DNA of 57,874 nt from Bacteroidaceae bacterium (GCA_017933995.1 JAGBKI010000048.1:1-57874), one strand, 5' to 3'; positions 13,348-22,662 are shown, counted from the stretch's first letter. The notes: generated by a model not told the origin, from the sequence alone. Numbers and translations are program-made.

Positions 13348-14472
13348 ATGAAATTCATCATTTCCAGCACCGCTCTCTCCACGCGCCTGCAAGCCCTGGG
13401 GCGTGTGGTGAACAGCAAGAACAGCGTCTCCATCCTGGAGTGCTTCGTCTTCGACATCAGCGACATGAAGCTCACGCTCACCGCCAGCGACAACGAGAAC
13501 ACCCTGACCTCCGTGCTGCCCCTCGTGGAGCAGGAGGGCGACATCCGCTTCGCCGTGAACGCCAAGACCGTTCAGGACGCAATGAAGGAGATACCCGAAC
13601 AGCCCCTCGAAATCTTCGTGAACGAGCAGACGCTCGAAGTGACCGTGGCCTACCAGAACGGCCAGTACCGTTTCATGGGCCAGAGCGCGGAGGAGTATCC
13701 CGTGCCGCCCGCGCTGGACGGAGAGGTGACGGAGTTCGGCATCAACACCGACCGCCTGCTGACGGGCGTGGGCCGCGAGCTCTTCGCCACCGCCGACGAC
13801 ACGCTGCGCCCCGTGATGAACGGCGTGTTCTTCGACGTGAAGACCGACGGCGTGACGTTCGTGGCCAGCGACGGCCACAAACTGGCCTGCTCCACCGTGA
13901 AGGACATCAAGGCTGACAAGGAGGGTTCGTTCATCCTGCCCAAGAAGCCCGCCACGCTACTCAAGAACCTCTTCGGTAAGGAGGAATACGAGGTGACGGT
14001 GCGCTTCAACCAGCGCAGTGCCGTGTTCTCCACGCCCGAGTCGACGCTGACCTGCCGCCTCATTGAGGGCCACTACCCCAACTACCGCAGCGTCATCCCC
14101 GCCAACAACCCCAACGTGGCCACGCTCAACCGCCAGGCGCTGCTCAGCGTGCTGCGCCGCGTGATGATTTTCTCGAACGTGAACAGCGCGCTCGTGAAAC
14201 TCAACTTCGACATGGGCAAACTCAGCGTGTCGAGCCAGGACATCGACTTCGCTATGTCGGCTGACGAGAGCATGATTTGCGACTACGCCGGTATGCCCAT
14301 GCGCATCGGCTTCAAGGGTCCGTTCCTCACCGAACTGCTGGGCAACCTGACCAGCGAGGAAGTGACGTTCCGCCTGGCCGACGCCACCCGCGCCGGAGTC
14401 ATCATCCCCGCCGTGCAGCCCGAGGGCGAGGAAATCCTGATGATTCTGATGCCGATGATGCTTAACGACTAA
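13348..14472 (+). CDS. dnaN: DNA polymerase III beta subunit (sliding clamp)
   Basis: A 374-residue beta clamp, the ring that tethers DNA polymerase III to the template. It shows the three-domain pattern of DnaN: MKFIISSTALSTRLQALGRV at the start, the middle domain with GVFFDVKTDGVTFVASDGHKLA, and a C-terminus ending in EEILMILMPMML, where the hydrophobic residues form part of the protein-binding cleft. The frame is open upstream, but this ATG gives the standard N-terminus and has an A-rich leader (AATAAAAATACAACAGCA). It is not next to dnaA, as is usual for Bacteroidetes. A hairpin of 9-bp repeats follows. Confidence 0.97.
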   Translation: MKFIISSTALSTRLQALGRVVNSKNSVSILECFVFDISDMKLTLTASDNENTLTSVLPLVEQEGDIRFAVNAKTVQDAMKEIPEQPLEIFVNEQTLEVTVAYQNGQYRFMGQSAEEYPVPPALDGEVTEFGINTDRLLTGVGRELFATADDTLRPVMNGVFFDVKTDGVTFVASDGHKLACSTVKDIKADKEGSFILPKKPATLLKNLFGKEEYEVTVRFNQRSAVFSTPESTLTCRLIEGHYPNYRSVIPANNPNVATLNRQALLSVLRRVMIFSNVNSALVKLNFDMGKLSVSSQDIDFAMSADESMICDYAGMPMRIGFKGPFLTELLGNLTSEEVTFRLADATRAGVIIPAVQPEGEEILMILMPMMLND

Positions 14473-14478
14473 TTATAA

Positions 14479-14581
14479 GGTTTAAGAGGTTTAAGGGGTT
14501 TAAGAGGTTTAATCCATCCGGCTACGGTGCAGCCACGATGCACAGCCTTAAACCTCTTAAACTTCTTAAACCTCTTAAACT
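14479..14581. repeat. 9-bp tandem repeats forming a 34-bp inverted repeat
   Basis: The left arm (14479-14512) is four units of GGTTTAAGA or a close variant. The right arm (14548-14581) is the complementary set, with three mismatches to a perfect reverse complement. The 35-base loop is unrelated. The whole would fold into a long hairpin between dnaN and coaBC and could end dnaN transcription; another TCTTAAACC copy lies at 14595-14603. Confidence 0.8.
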
Positions 14582-14609
14582 TTCCCTCCTTTCCTCTTAA
14601 ACCTCTTCC

Positions 14610-15800
14610 ATGCACATCGTCCTCGGCATAACCGGCAGCATCGCGGCCTATAAGGCGTGCGAACTCATACGCCTCTTCGTCAAGGCGGGGCACGAGGTGC
14701 AGACTGTCATCACGCCCGCCGGGCGCGAGTTCATCACCCCCGTCACACTCAGCGCGCTGACGCGCAAGCCCGTCATTACCGAGTTCTTCAGCAGCCGCGA
14801 CGGCTCGTGGCACAGCCACGTGGACCTCGGCCTCTGGGCCGACGCGATGGTCGTGGCACCCGCCACAGCCTCGACGCTGGCCAAGATGGCCACGGGCGTG
14901 GCCGACAACATGCTGCTCACCACCTACCTGTCGATGAAGGCGCCCGTCTTCGTGGCGCCCGCCATGGACCTCGACATGTACGCCCACCCCGCCACGCAGG
15001 CCAACCTCGACACGCTGCGCGCGCGGGGCGTCACCGTGGTGGAACCCGCCAGCGGCGAACTGGCCAGCGGTCTGGTGGGCAAAGGACGGATGGAAGAGCC
15101 GCAGCGCATCTTCGAGACGGTGTGCGGCGCTAAATATAATAAGGAACGCGCGCGCGAACTTGCGGGCCGCCACGTCCTCATCACCGCCGGCCCCACCCAC
15201 GAACGCATCGACCCGGTGCGTTTCCTGGGCAACCACTCGTCGGGCAAGATGGGGTTCGCACTGGCTGCCGCCTGCGCCCGTCGCGGGGCGCGCGTGACGC
15301 TGGTGGCCGGCCCTGTCGGCCTGCCCACGCCGCAGGGTGTGGAGCGCATCGACGTGGTGACGGCGGCGGATATGTACGACACCGTGACGACGGCATTCCC
15401 CACGTGCGACGCTGCCATACTCTGCGCCGCCGTGGCCGACTACACCGTGGCCGCGCCCGCCGCGCAGAAACTCAAGCGCACAGCCGACGACCTCACCCTG
15501 ACGCTGCTCCCCACGCGCGACATCGCAGCGGCGGTGGGGCGGATGAAACGCGAGGGGCAGGTGCTGGTGGGCTTCGCCCTCGAAACCGACGACGGGCGGG
15601 AGAGCGCACGCGCCAAACTGGCGAAGAAGAACCTGGACTTTATCGTGCTCAACACGCTGGCCGACCCCGGCGCGGGCTTCGGCACCGACACCAACAAGGT
15701 GACGCTCATCGCCAACGGCGGCGAGCGCGCCCTGCCGCTCAAACCCAAGGCCGAGGTGGCCGACGACATCATCGACGAACTATGCGCACGCTTCGTTTGA
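14610..15800 (+). CDS. coaBC: Bifunctional phosphopantothenoylcysteine synthetase/decarboxylase
   Basis: A 396-residue CoaBC fusion for coenzyme A synthesis. The N-terminal flavin-dependent decarboxylase (about residues 1-180) has GITGSIAAYKA, the histidine-containing HSHVDLGLWAD segment, PATASTLAKMATGVADNML and APAMDLDMY. The C-terminal synthetase ligates cysteine to 4'-phosphopantothenate and shows ITAGPTHERIDPVRFLGNHS and GKMGFALA, then FALETDD and a KKNLDFIVLN segment with the expected Lys residues. Length is normal. Its last 19 bases overlap the start of porD. Confidence 0.95.
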   Translation: MHIVLGITGSIAAYKACELIRLFVKAGHEVQTVITPAGREFITPVTLSALTRKPVITEFFSSRDGSWHSHVDLGLWADAMVVAPATASTLAKMATGVADNMLLTTYLSMKAPVFVAPAMDLDMYAHPATQANLDTLRARGVTVVEPASGELASGLVGKGRMEEPQRIFETVCGAKYNKERARELAGRHVLITAGPTHERIDPVRFLGNHSSGKMGFALAAACARRGARVTLVAGPVGLPTPQGVERIDVVTAADMYDTVTTAFPTCDAAILCAAVADYTVAAPAAQKLKRTADDLTLTLLPTRDIAAAVGRMKREGQVLVGFALETDDGRESARAKLAKKNLDFIVLNTLADPGAGFGTDTNKVTLIANGGERALPLKPKAEVADDIIDELCARFV

Positions 15801-16693
15801 TACTCCTACTCCTCGCCTGCCTCGTGGGCGGCGCGGCGCAGGCGCAGGAACTCAACGCCCGCGTCAATGTGAACCACCAGAAGGTGCAGGGCACGGACGC
15901 CTCCGTCTTCGACAACCTGCAAGAGGCACTGACACGCTTCATCAACGAGCGGCAGTGGACGCAGTTGCAGTACGCCCGCAACGAGCGCATCAACTGTGCG
16001 TTCAACATCACGGTGAACAAGTACGACAGCGGCAACCAGACCTTCGAGTGCACACTGACCGTGCAAGCCACGCGCCCCGTCTACGGCTCCACCTACACCA
16101 CCCCCATCTTCGCCACCACCGACGAGAGCTTCAACTTCCGCTACGTGGAGTTCGAGAACCTGGAGTTCCGTCCCGAGATGCTCGACAACGACCTGACGGC
16201 ACTCGTGGCCTACTACTGCTACCTCATCATCGGCCTCGACCTTGACACGTTCGCGCCGATGGGCGGCACGGACGTGCTGGAGCAGGCGCGCAACATCACG
16301 CAAGGCAGCCAGAGCCTCGTGCTGTCAGCCAAGGGCTGGAAGGCGTTCGACGACATGAAGAACCGCTACGCCATCATCAACGACTACCTGGACAGCGGGC
16401 TTGAGTCGATGCGCCGCCTGATGTACACCTACCACCGCGAGGGCCTCGACGTGATGGCCGAGAACGCCGAGCGCGGACGCTCCGCCATCACCGACGCCAT
16501 CGAACTGCTCGGCCAGGCGCACAGCGACAAACCGCTCAGCCTGCTGCCCCAACTGTTCACCGAGTTCAAGCGCGACGAAATAGTAGCCATCTATCAGGGC
16601 AAGGCCACGGCCAAAGAGAAGGACGACATCTACAACACCCTCTCGTCCATCAACGCCTCGATGAATGTGCAGTGGCGCAAGATACAGCAATAA
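15782..16693 (+). CDS. porD: PorD-like DUF4835 protein, type IX secretion associated
   Basis: A 303-residue exported protein with a clear signal peptide (LILLLLACLVGGAAQAQ, cleavage near residue 22). The body starts ELNARVNVNHQKVQG and continues with PVYGSTYTTPIF and NDLTALVAYYCYLIIGLDLDTFAPMGG, the DUF4835 pattern. DUF4835 proteins are annotated as PorD in Bacteroidetes with type IX secretion and regularly lie between coaBC and recN, as here. The ATG at 15782 overlaps the coaBC end by 19 bases, implying translational coupling. Its biochemical role is not well defined; the family label rests on recognition and gene order. Confidence 0.82.
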   Translation: MRTLRLILLLLACLVGGAAQAQELNARVNVNHQKVQGTDASVFDNLQEALTRFINERQWTQLQYARNERINCAFNITVNKYDSGNQTFECTLTVQATRPVYGSTYTTPIFATTDESFNFRYVEFENLEFRPEMLDNDLTALVAYYCYLIIGLDLDTFAPMGGTDVLEQARNITQGSQSLVLSAKGWKAFDDMKNRYAIINDYLDSGLESMRRLMYTYHREGLDVMAENAERGRSAITDAIELLGQAHSDKPLSLLPQLFTEFKRDEIVAIYQGKATAKEKDDIYNTLSSINASMNVQWRKIQQ

Positions 16694-16735
16694 GCGCATC
16701 ACACTCCCCCACTCTACCCTCCCCTAAGAAACAAA

Positions 16736-18403
16736 ATGCTCCGCAGCCTGCACATCGCCAACTACGTGCTCATCGAGCGGCTCGACCTGTCGCTCCCAGG
16801 CGGTTTCAGCGTCATCACCGGCGAGACGGGCGCGGGCAAGAGCATTCTGCTCGGCGCGCTGGGCCTGCTCACGGGCCGCCGCGCCGACGCCAAATCCATA
16901 CGCAGCGGCGCGGCCAAGTGCGTCGTGGAGGCCGTGTTCGACGTCAGCGCACTTGGCCTCGGCGCGTTTTTCGCCGACAACGACATCGACTTCGACGGCA
17001 CGGAGTGCATCGTGCGGCGCGAAGTGACGGCGGCGGGCAAGAGCCGTGCCTTCATCAACGACACGCCCGTGAGCCTCGCCGTGCTGCGGCGGCTCACCGA
17101 CACGCTGGTGGACATCCATTCGCAACACCAGAACCTGCTGATGGGCGACGAGCGTTTCCTGCTCGACGTGCTCGACAGTTTCGGCAACGACGCCACGCTG
17201 CCCACCCGCTACCGCGAAGCGCACACCGCCTGGCACACCGCCGCCCGCGAACTGGCCGCACTGAAAGACGAAGCCGCACTCAGCGCGCGCGAGGCCGACT
17301 ATATGCGCTTCCAACTCGCCCAACTCGACGAGGCCGCCCTGCGCGACGGCGAGCAGGAGGAACTGGAGGCCGAGCAAGAACAACTGGCGCACAGCGAGGA
17401 GATAAAGGACGCGCTCTACCGCGTGTCGGCCCACCTCACCGACGAGCAGGCCGACCTCATCGGTTCGCTGCGCGCCGACGCACACACCCTGGGCGGCGTG
17501 GCAGGCGTTTTCCCCGCCGCCGCAGCCCTGGAAGAGCGCATCGAGAGCGTGCGCATCGAGATTGAGGACATCGCCGCCGAGGCCGAGCAGGCATACGAGC
17601 GGCTGGACTTCGACCCCGCGCGCCTCGCCTTTGTGGAGGAGCGTCTCGCCACGCTCTACGACCTGCAAAAGAAGCACCGCGCCGACACCGTGGCCGACCT
17701 CATCGCGCTGGCCGACGACCTGCGCGCGAAACTGGGCCGCGTGGACAATGCCGACGAACTGATACAAGCCAAGGAGCAGGAGGTCGAGGCGGCGCGCGAG
17801 GCGATGCAACGCCTGGCTGACACTTTGACCACCGCGCGCCAGCAGGCCGCCGCGACGCTGACGGACACAATGCTCAAGACCGTGGCCGACCTCGGAATGC
17901 CCGGCGCACGCCTGCAAGTGACGTTCGACCGCCGACAGCCCGATGCCACAGGCCAAGACGAGGTGGTGTTGCGCTTCTCGGCCAACAAGAGCACCGCGCC
18001 GCAGGACGTGGCGCGCGTGGCCAGCGGCGGCGAGGTGGCGCGCCTGATGCTGGCGCTCAAAGCCGCCGTGGCCGCCCGCAAAGCCCTGCCTACCATCATC
18101 TTCGACGAGATTGACACGGGCGTCTCCGGGCGGATGGCCGACGCGATGGCCGGTGTGATGGCGCGTATGGCCGACAACTGCCAGGTGCTATGCATCACCC
18201 ACCTGCCGCAAATCGCCGCCGTGGGTGCCGCCCACTACAAAGTATACAAGGAAGATACCGGCGACGCAACCGCCACCCACATCGCCCGCCTCGACGAGGC
18301 CGGACGCCTGCGCGAGGTGGCCACGATGCTCAGCGGTGCCGACGTCACCGACGCCGCCCTCGGCAACGCCCGCGAGTTGCTGGCGGGGGCGAGGAAGAAA
18401 TAA
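16736..18403 (+). CDS. recN: DNA repair protein RecN
   Basis: A 555-residue SMC-like ATPase of double-strand-break repair. It begins MLRSLHIANYVLIERLDLSL, has Walker A GETGAGKS at residues 29-36, IHSQHQNLLMG, a long coiled-coil-prone middle (about residues 160-370, rich in Glu/Ala/Arg), the signature RVASGGEVARLMLALK and Walker B IIFDEIDTGVSG near residue 455, then CITHLPQIAAVG. All expected motifs are present and the length is normal. It lies 42 bp after porD and 30 bp before the next gene, so coaBC-porD-recN and the following gene may share a transcript. Confidence 0.96.
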   Translation: MLRSLHIANYVLIERLDLSLPGGFSVITGETGAGKSILLGALGLLTGRRADAKSIRSGAAKCVVEAVFDVSALGLGAFFADNDIDFDGTECIVRREVTAAGKSRAFINDTPVSLAVLRRLTDTLVDIHSQHQNLLMGDERFLLDVLDSFGNDATLPTRYREAHTAWHTAARELAALKDEAALSAREADYMRFQLAQLDEAALRDGEQEELEAEQEQLAHSEEIKDALYRVSAHLTDEQADLIGSLRADAHTLGGVAGVFPAAAALEERIESVRIEIEDIAAEAEQAYERLDFDPARLAFVEERLATLYDLQKKHRADTVADLIALADDLRAKLGRVDNADELIQAKEQEVEAAREAMQRLADTLTTARQQAAATLTDTMLKTVADLGMPGARLQVTFDRRQPDATGQDEVVLRFSANKSTAPQDVARVASGGEVARLMLALKAAVAARKALPTIIFDEIDTGVSGRMADAMAGVMARMADNCQVLCITHLPQIAAVGAAHYKVYKEDTGDATATHIARLDEAGRLREVATMLSGADVTDAALGNARELLAGARKK

Positions 18404-18433
18404 ACAAATATAGCCAAGACAATAAAAAACAAA

Positions 18434-20101
18434 ATGAAACGTATACTTGTTTTCGCCCTTTCCGCACTCGCCGTCCTCGCCGCCCTGGCGCAGCCTAAGG
18501 ACGCGTGGAAGGCCACGGCCACGCTCACGGCCTACGACGCGCAAGGCACGGCGGTCTACAGCGGGCCGACGTTCTTCGTCAGCGCGGACGGCACCATCGT
18601 CGCCCCCTACTCCGCATTCCAAAAGGCCGTGCGCGCCGAGGTGGCCGACGTGAAAGGCAAGCGCTACGCCGTGAGCCGCATCCTCGGTGCGAGCGAGAAC
18701 TACGACATGGTGCGCGCCACGACCGAGGCACGCCCGTCCGACTTCCTCGCTCCCATCGCCGACAGCACGGCTGTGGCCACCGCTGGGACACACCTCTATG
18801 CCGTGGGCTACAGCCGCGTGAAAAAGGAAAAGCCCGTCGACGCCACCGTCACGAAGGCCACGCCCTACGACGGCGCGCGCTTCTACGAAATCTCCCTCGC
18901 CGACGCGAAGTTCGCAGGCTGTCCGCTGATTGACGCCGCCGGGCGCGTCGTGGCCATCGTGAGCCAGCACACGGGCGAGGCACTCGACATACGCTTCGCC
19001 ACCGCCCTCGCCATCACGGCCAACAGCGCGTTCGACCGCGAACTGCGCAGTCTGCCAATGGCCAAGGCCATCCCCGCCGACAAGGACGAGGCACAGAAAT
19101 ATATCACCCTGCTCGACGCGCTCAGCCCCACCGATGCGCTGGTGGCGATGGACGACTTCGTGGCCGCCCACCCCGACAACCCCACGGGCTACACCACGCG
19201 CGCCGCCCGCCGCGCCGCGCAGCACGACTACCGTGGTGCCGCTGCTGACTATGAGGCCGCGCTGCGCCACGCCAACAACGAGACACCCGCCGATGCCGTG
19301 CACTACGCCTTCAGCCGCAGCCTCTACAACGCGGCGACCAACGACGCCGAGGCCGCTACGGCGGCAGGCTGGACCTACGAACGCGCCTTGCAGGAGGCCG
19401 ACGCGGCACAGACTGCCAAGCCCGCGCCCGTCTACGTGATGCAGCAGGGTTCGTGCCTCTACGCCCTGGAACGCTACGGCGAGGCATACAACAAGTACAC
19501 CGCCGTGAACCGCACCGAACTGGCCAGCGACGAGACATTCTTCACCGCCGCACTCGCCCTGGAACGCGCAGGGGGCGACAGCACACAGATACTGGCCCTG
19601 ATGGACAGCGTCATCGCACGCCAGGAACGCCCCTACACGCAACGCGCGGCGGGCTACTTCCTGGAACGCGCCGGACGCCTGGTGCGCTACGGCCAGCACC
19701 GACGCGCCGTGCAGGACTACAACGAGGTGGAACACATCATCGGCCCGCGCAACCTGACCGACACGTTCTACTACCTGCGCGAGCAGAGCGAATTGCAGGC
19801 GCACATGTACCAGCAGGCGCTTGACGACATACAGTCCGCCACGCTCTCCGCCCCCGCCGAACGCAAGCCCTACTACCAGACGGAGGAGGCGTTCATCTAT
19901 CTGACCTGCGGCGAGTACGAGAGTGCGAAAGCCCCTGCCGAGGCTGCGCTGGCCGCCCTGCCCGACAACGTCGACGCCCTGCGTGTGCTGGGTGTGGCCT
20001 GCGGCGAGACGGGCGACAAAGTCCGCGCCCTGGAGTGCCTAAAAAAGGCTAAGGCACTGGGCGACATCAATGTAGACACGCTGATTGCGAAATACCAATA
20101 G
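18434..20101 (+). CDS. Secreted trypsin-fold (probably inactive) protein with TPR repeats
   Basis: A 555-residue exported protein. A signal peptide (residues 1-20, ending ALAALAQ) is followed by a domain of about 190 residues that looks like a trypsin/HtrA fold (GPTFFVSADGTIVAPYSAF, YDMVRA, CPLIDAAGRVVAIVS). The rest is tetratricopeptide-like repeats (GYTTRAARRAAQHDYRGAAADYEAAL, NVDALRVLGVACGETGDKVRALECLKKA). The catalytic triad seems lost: the His position reads Tyr-Ser-Ala and the GxSGGP motif reads FAGCPLI. It may be a binding or scaffold protein rather than a protease. A strong terminator follows. Confidence 0.75.
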   Translation: MKRILVFALSALAVLAALAQPKDAWKATATLTAYDAQGTAVYSGPTFFVSADGTIVAPYSAFQKAVRAEVADVKGKRYAVSRILGASENYDMVRATTEARPSDFLAPIADSTAVATAGTHLYAVGYSRVKKEKPVDATVTKATPYDGARFYEISLADAKFAGCPLIDAAGRVVAIVSQHTGEALDIRFATALAITANSAFDRELRSLPMAKAIPADKDEAQKYITLLDALSPTDALVAMDDFVAAHPDNPTGYTTRAARRAAQHDYRGAAADYEAALRHANNETPADAVHYAFSRSLYNAATNDAEAATAAGWTYERALQEADAAQTAKPAPVYVMQQGSCLYALERYGEAYNKYTAVNRTELASDETFFTAALALERAGGDSTQILALMDSVIARQERPYTQRAAGYFLERAGRLVRYGQHRRAVQDYNEVEHIIGPRNLTDTFYYLREQSELQAHMYQQALDDIQSATLSAPAERKPYYQTEEAFIYLTCGEYESAKAPAEAALAALPDNVDALRVLGVACGETGDKVRALECLKKAKALGDINVDTLIAKYQ

Positions 20102-20116
20102 CCTCCCTTCATCAAA

Positions 20117-20167
20117 CAAACGGCGGAAAAGTAGGGCATATGCAACCCGAACTTTCCGCCGTTTTTT
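20117..20167 (+). terminator. Rho-independent terminator
   Basis: A stem of about 14 bp with a one-base bulge (AAACGGCGGAAA arm at about 20117-20132, TTTCCGCCGTTT arm at 20153-20164) is followed by seven Ts on the plus strand. It ends the transcript that contains the trypsin-fold/TPR gene. Confidence 0.85.
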
Positions 20168-20188
20168 TATATACGTATTTATATATGT

Positions 20189-20380
20189 CTACAGTCCGCC
20201 CATAGCACGCCCAAAGTCTTGTAGGATGAGGGCGCGCTGCGTGTCGTCGAGAGGGGCGCGCTGAAGGAGCGCGCGCAAGGTTTCGAGGGCGCGCGTCAAG
20301 GTCTGGGCGCGCCCTGCGCGGAAGCCGCTTTGGTAGTCGCGGTACGGGAGGAGGTTGCGGTTGTAGTTGCCGTCGGACAT
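20189..20380 (-). CDS. Small conserved protein of unknown function
   Basis: A 63-residue protein with a distinctive N-terminus (SDGNYNRNLLPYRDYQSG, then FRAGRAQ) and an amphipathic helical C-terminal half. From memory, short Bacteroidales proteins with the same GNYNRNLLPY start exist, which argues that this is a real gene and not chance reading. No signal peptide or membrane segment is seen. It is downstream of relA on the same strand, separated by a 100-bp gap with an 18-bp repeat array. Function unknown. Confidence 0.6.
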   Translation of the reverse strand: MSDGNYNRNLLPYRDYQSGFRAGRAQTLTRALETLRALLQRAPLDDTQRALILQDFGRAMGGL

Positions 20381-20419
20381 TGGAAGAAAGTTCTTAGTGT
20401 TGTAGGATTGGGCGGGAGG

Positions 20420-20473
20420 CTCGGATTAGTCTGAGCACTCCGAGTATTCAGAGAACTCCGAAATCATCTGAGC
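20420..20473. repeat. 18-bp tandem array, three units
   Basis: Three 18-bp units (20420-20437, 20438-20455, 20456-20473) follow the pattern CTCCGAnnnnTCnGAGnn. Each unit is a weak dyad (CTCnGA/TCnGAG). The array fills the gap between the relA stop and the small protein gene. Confidence 0.7.
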
Positions 20474-20481
20474 GCGCGGCT

Positions 20482-22662
20482 TCACACCCTCGTGACGCTC
20501 TTCACGCCTTTCACCGTGCCGAGTTTCTTGACGAGGGCGCCGAGTTCGTCGGTGTTTTCGACGAGGATGGTGAGGATGCCGGAGAAGAGGCCGTCGTGAC
20601 TGTCAAGGCGTATGCTGCGCAGCATCACGCGGGCCTCGCGCGAGATGATGCTCGTGAGGTTGTTGACGATGCCGATGTCGTCCTTGCCGACTACGCGCAG
20701 GGTGATGGGGTATGTGCCGCCGCCTTTGCCGGCCCAGCGGGCGCGGACGACGCGGTAGCCGTAGCGCTCGCGCATGGACGGGGCGTTGGGGCAGCCGGTG
20801 CGGTGGATAGTGATGCCGCCGCTGACGGTGACAAAGCCGAACACGTCGTCGCCGTAGACGGGGTTGCAGCACTTGGCCATGCGGAACTCCACGCCTTTCA
20901 GGTTGCGGTCGATGACTAACACGTCGTCGCTGCCCTTGTGCGCCGCGCCGGCCTGTTGCTGCTGGTCGAGGCTGTATTCCTCGGCACTGGTGCGGCGGAC
21001 GGGCTGGGCGGCGGTGTCGGCCTGCAGCAGGTTGGAGTAGGCATCGATGATGGCGTTCACGTCGAGACGGCCGTTAGCGATGTCGCTGAAAAACTCGTTG
21101 GCCTCCTTGTATCCCTGCTTGCGCACGAGGCGGTTCCACGCCGTCTCCTCCCAGGCCAGTTTGCGGTTCTTCAGACGACGCTCAAGTTGCTCGCGCGCTA
21201 ACACGGCCTGTCGCGCACCAAGTTCCTTGACGGCTGCGCGTATCTTGCTGCGGGCGTGGCTGCTGACGGCTATCTGCTCCCACTCGGCCTTGGGCTCCTG
21301 GCGGCTGCTGGTGATGACCTCTACGCGCTCGCCGCTCTTGAGTTCGCGGCGCAGGGAGACGTTGCGCCCGTCGATTTTGGCGCCCGTGCAGTGGTTGCCC
21401 ACGGCGCTGTGGATGTGGTAGGCGAAGTCGAGCACGGTGGCGTGGGCGGGCAGGCTGTAGAGGTCGCCCTTGGGCGTGAAGACGTAGGTGCGGTCTTCCT
21501 GCAACTTCTCGGCCAAGCTGTCGGCCAGGCGGCTGTCGTCGCCCTGCTCCAACGCGCCGCGTATGTCGGCCAGCCAGTGCTCGATGTTGGCGCCGCTGCT
21601 CTTCACGCCCTTGTAGCGCCAGTGGGCGGCGAGGCCGTGCTCGGCAATCTCGTCCATGCGCTCGGAGCGTATCTGCACCTCCACCCATTTGTCCTCGGGG
21701 CCGCGCACGGTGATGTGCAGGCTCTCGTAGCCGTTGCTTTTGGGCACGGTGAGCCAGTCGCGAAGGCGTTTGAGGTTGCTCTCGTGGTCGTTAGTGATGA
21801 TGCTGAACACCTTCCAGCACTGCGCTTTCTCCTGCTTCTGCGGCGCGTCGAGGATGATGCGTATGGCGAAGAGGTCGTAGACGCCCTCGAACTCGCACCG
21901 CTGCTTCTTCATCTTCTGCCAGATGGAGTGTATGCTCTTGGTGCGCGCCTTCATGTGGTAGCGCAGTCCCTCGGCGTCAAGCTGCGCCTTGATGGGGGCG
22001 GTGAAGCATTCGATGTAGGCGTCGCGCGCCTGCTTCGTGGCGTTGAGCTTCTCCTTGATGTGGTAGTAGGCGTCGTGCTCCAGGTATTTCAGCGAGAGGT
22101 CTTCGAGTTCGCTCTTGAGGCGGTAGAGACCTAATTTGTGGGCTAACGGGGCGTAGACGTGGGCGGCTTCGAGCGAGAAGCGGCACACGGCCTCGGCCTG
22201 CGGGTTGTCCTTGATCTGCCGCATCACGTAGACGTGGTGGGCAACGAGCAGCAGCACGACGCGCACGTCGCCCGCCTGCGAGACGAGCAGGTTGCGGAAG
22301 TTGTCGGTCTGCAGCGCCTGCGTACTGGTGTCGAGGGCGGCCACGCGGCGGAAGCCCGCTAAGAAGTCGGCCACGGAGCGTCCGAAGCGGCGCGCCACGA
22401 CGGTCTCTATCTCGTCGGTGGGAGCCACGGTGTTGAGTACGAAAGCCGTGGCTACGTCGCCCGTCACGCCGATTTCGGCGCGCGCCAGGCGTATGCTCTC
22501 CAAGGCCGTGAGCAGTTTGTCGAGGCCGAATACGTCGGCGGTCGCCGCGCCTTTGTCAATACACTGGTCAACATAGCGCACGACTTCGCGCGCCGCCTTG
22601 CGCTGCTGGGCGAATGCAGGGTCGCGAACGAGGGAGAGGAGGGGGAGAATGGTGCGGGGCAT
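20482..22662 (-). CDS. relA: RelA/SpoT-family (p)ppGpp synthetase with degenerate hydrolase domain
   Basis: A 726-residue long Rel protein from the ATG at 22662; an upstream ATG would add ten residues. The HD hydrolase domain is present by shape but its catalytic LLHDxxED segment reads VLNTVAPTDE, so hydrolysis is probably lost. The synthetase domain is intact (ARTKSIHSIWQKMKK, VYDLFAIRIIL, KSNGYESLHITV). TGS (VFTPKGDLYSLPAHATVLDFAYHIHS), a zinc-finger-like CCNPVYGDDVFGF segment and a C-terminal ACT domain follow. It most likely makes (p)ppGpp during the stringent response, with hydrolysis left to another Rel protein. Its 5' end and leader have a second, truncated copy at 23627-23713. Confidence 0.9.
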   Translation of the reverse strand: MPRTILPLLSLVRDPAFAQQRKAAREVVRYVDQCIDKGAATADVFGLDKLLTALESIRLARAEIGVTGDVATAFVLNTVAPTDEIETVVARRFGRSVADFLAGFRRVAALDTSTQALQTDNFRNLLVSQAGDVRVVLLLVAHHVYVMRQIKDNPQAEAVCRFSLEAAHVYAPLAHKLGLYRLKSELEDLSLKYLEHDAYYHIKEKLNATKQARDAYIECFTAPIKAQLDAEGLRYHMKARTKSIHSIWQKMKKQRCEFEGVYDLFAIRIILDAPQKQEKAQCWKVFSIITNDHESNLKRLRDWLTVPKSNGYESLHITVRGPEDKWVEVQIRSERMDEIAEHGLAAHWRYKGVKSSGANIEHWLADIRGALEQGDDSRLADSLAEKLQEDRTYVFTPKGDLYSLPAHATVLDFAYHIHSAVGNHCTGAKIDGRNVSLRRELKSGERVEVITSSRQEPKAEWEQIAVSSHARSKIRAAVKELGARQAVLAREQLERRLKNRKLAWEETAWNRLVRKQGYKEANEFFSDIANGRLDVNAIIDAYSNLLQADTAAQPVRRTSAEEYSLDQQQQAGAAHKGSDDVLVIDRNLKGVEFRMAKCCNPVYGDDVFGFVTVSGGITIHRTGCPNAPSMRERYGYRVVRARWAGKGGGTYPITLRVVGKDDIGIVNNLTSIISREARVMLRSIRLDSHDGLFSGILTILVENTDELGALVKKLGTVKGVKSVTRV

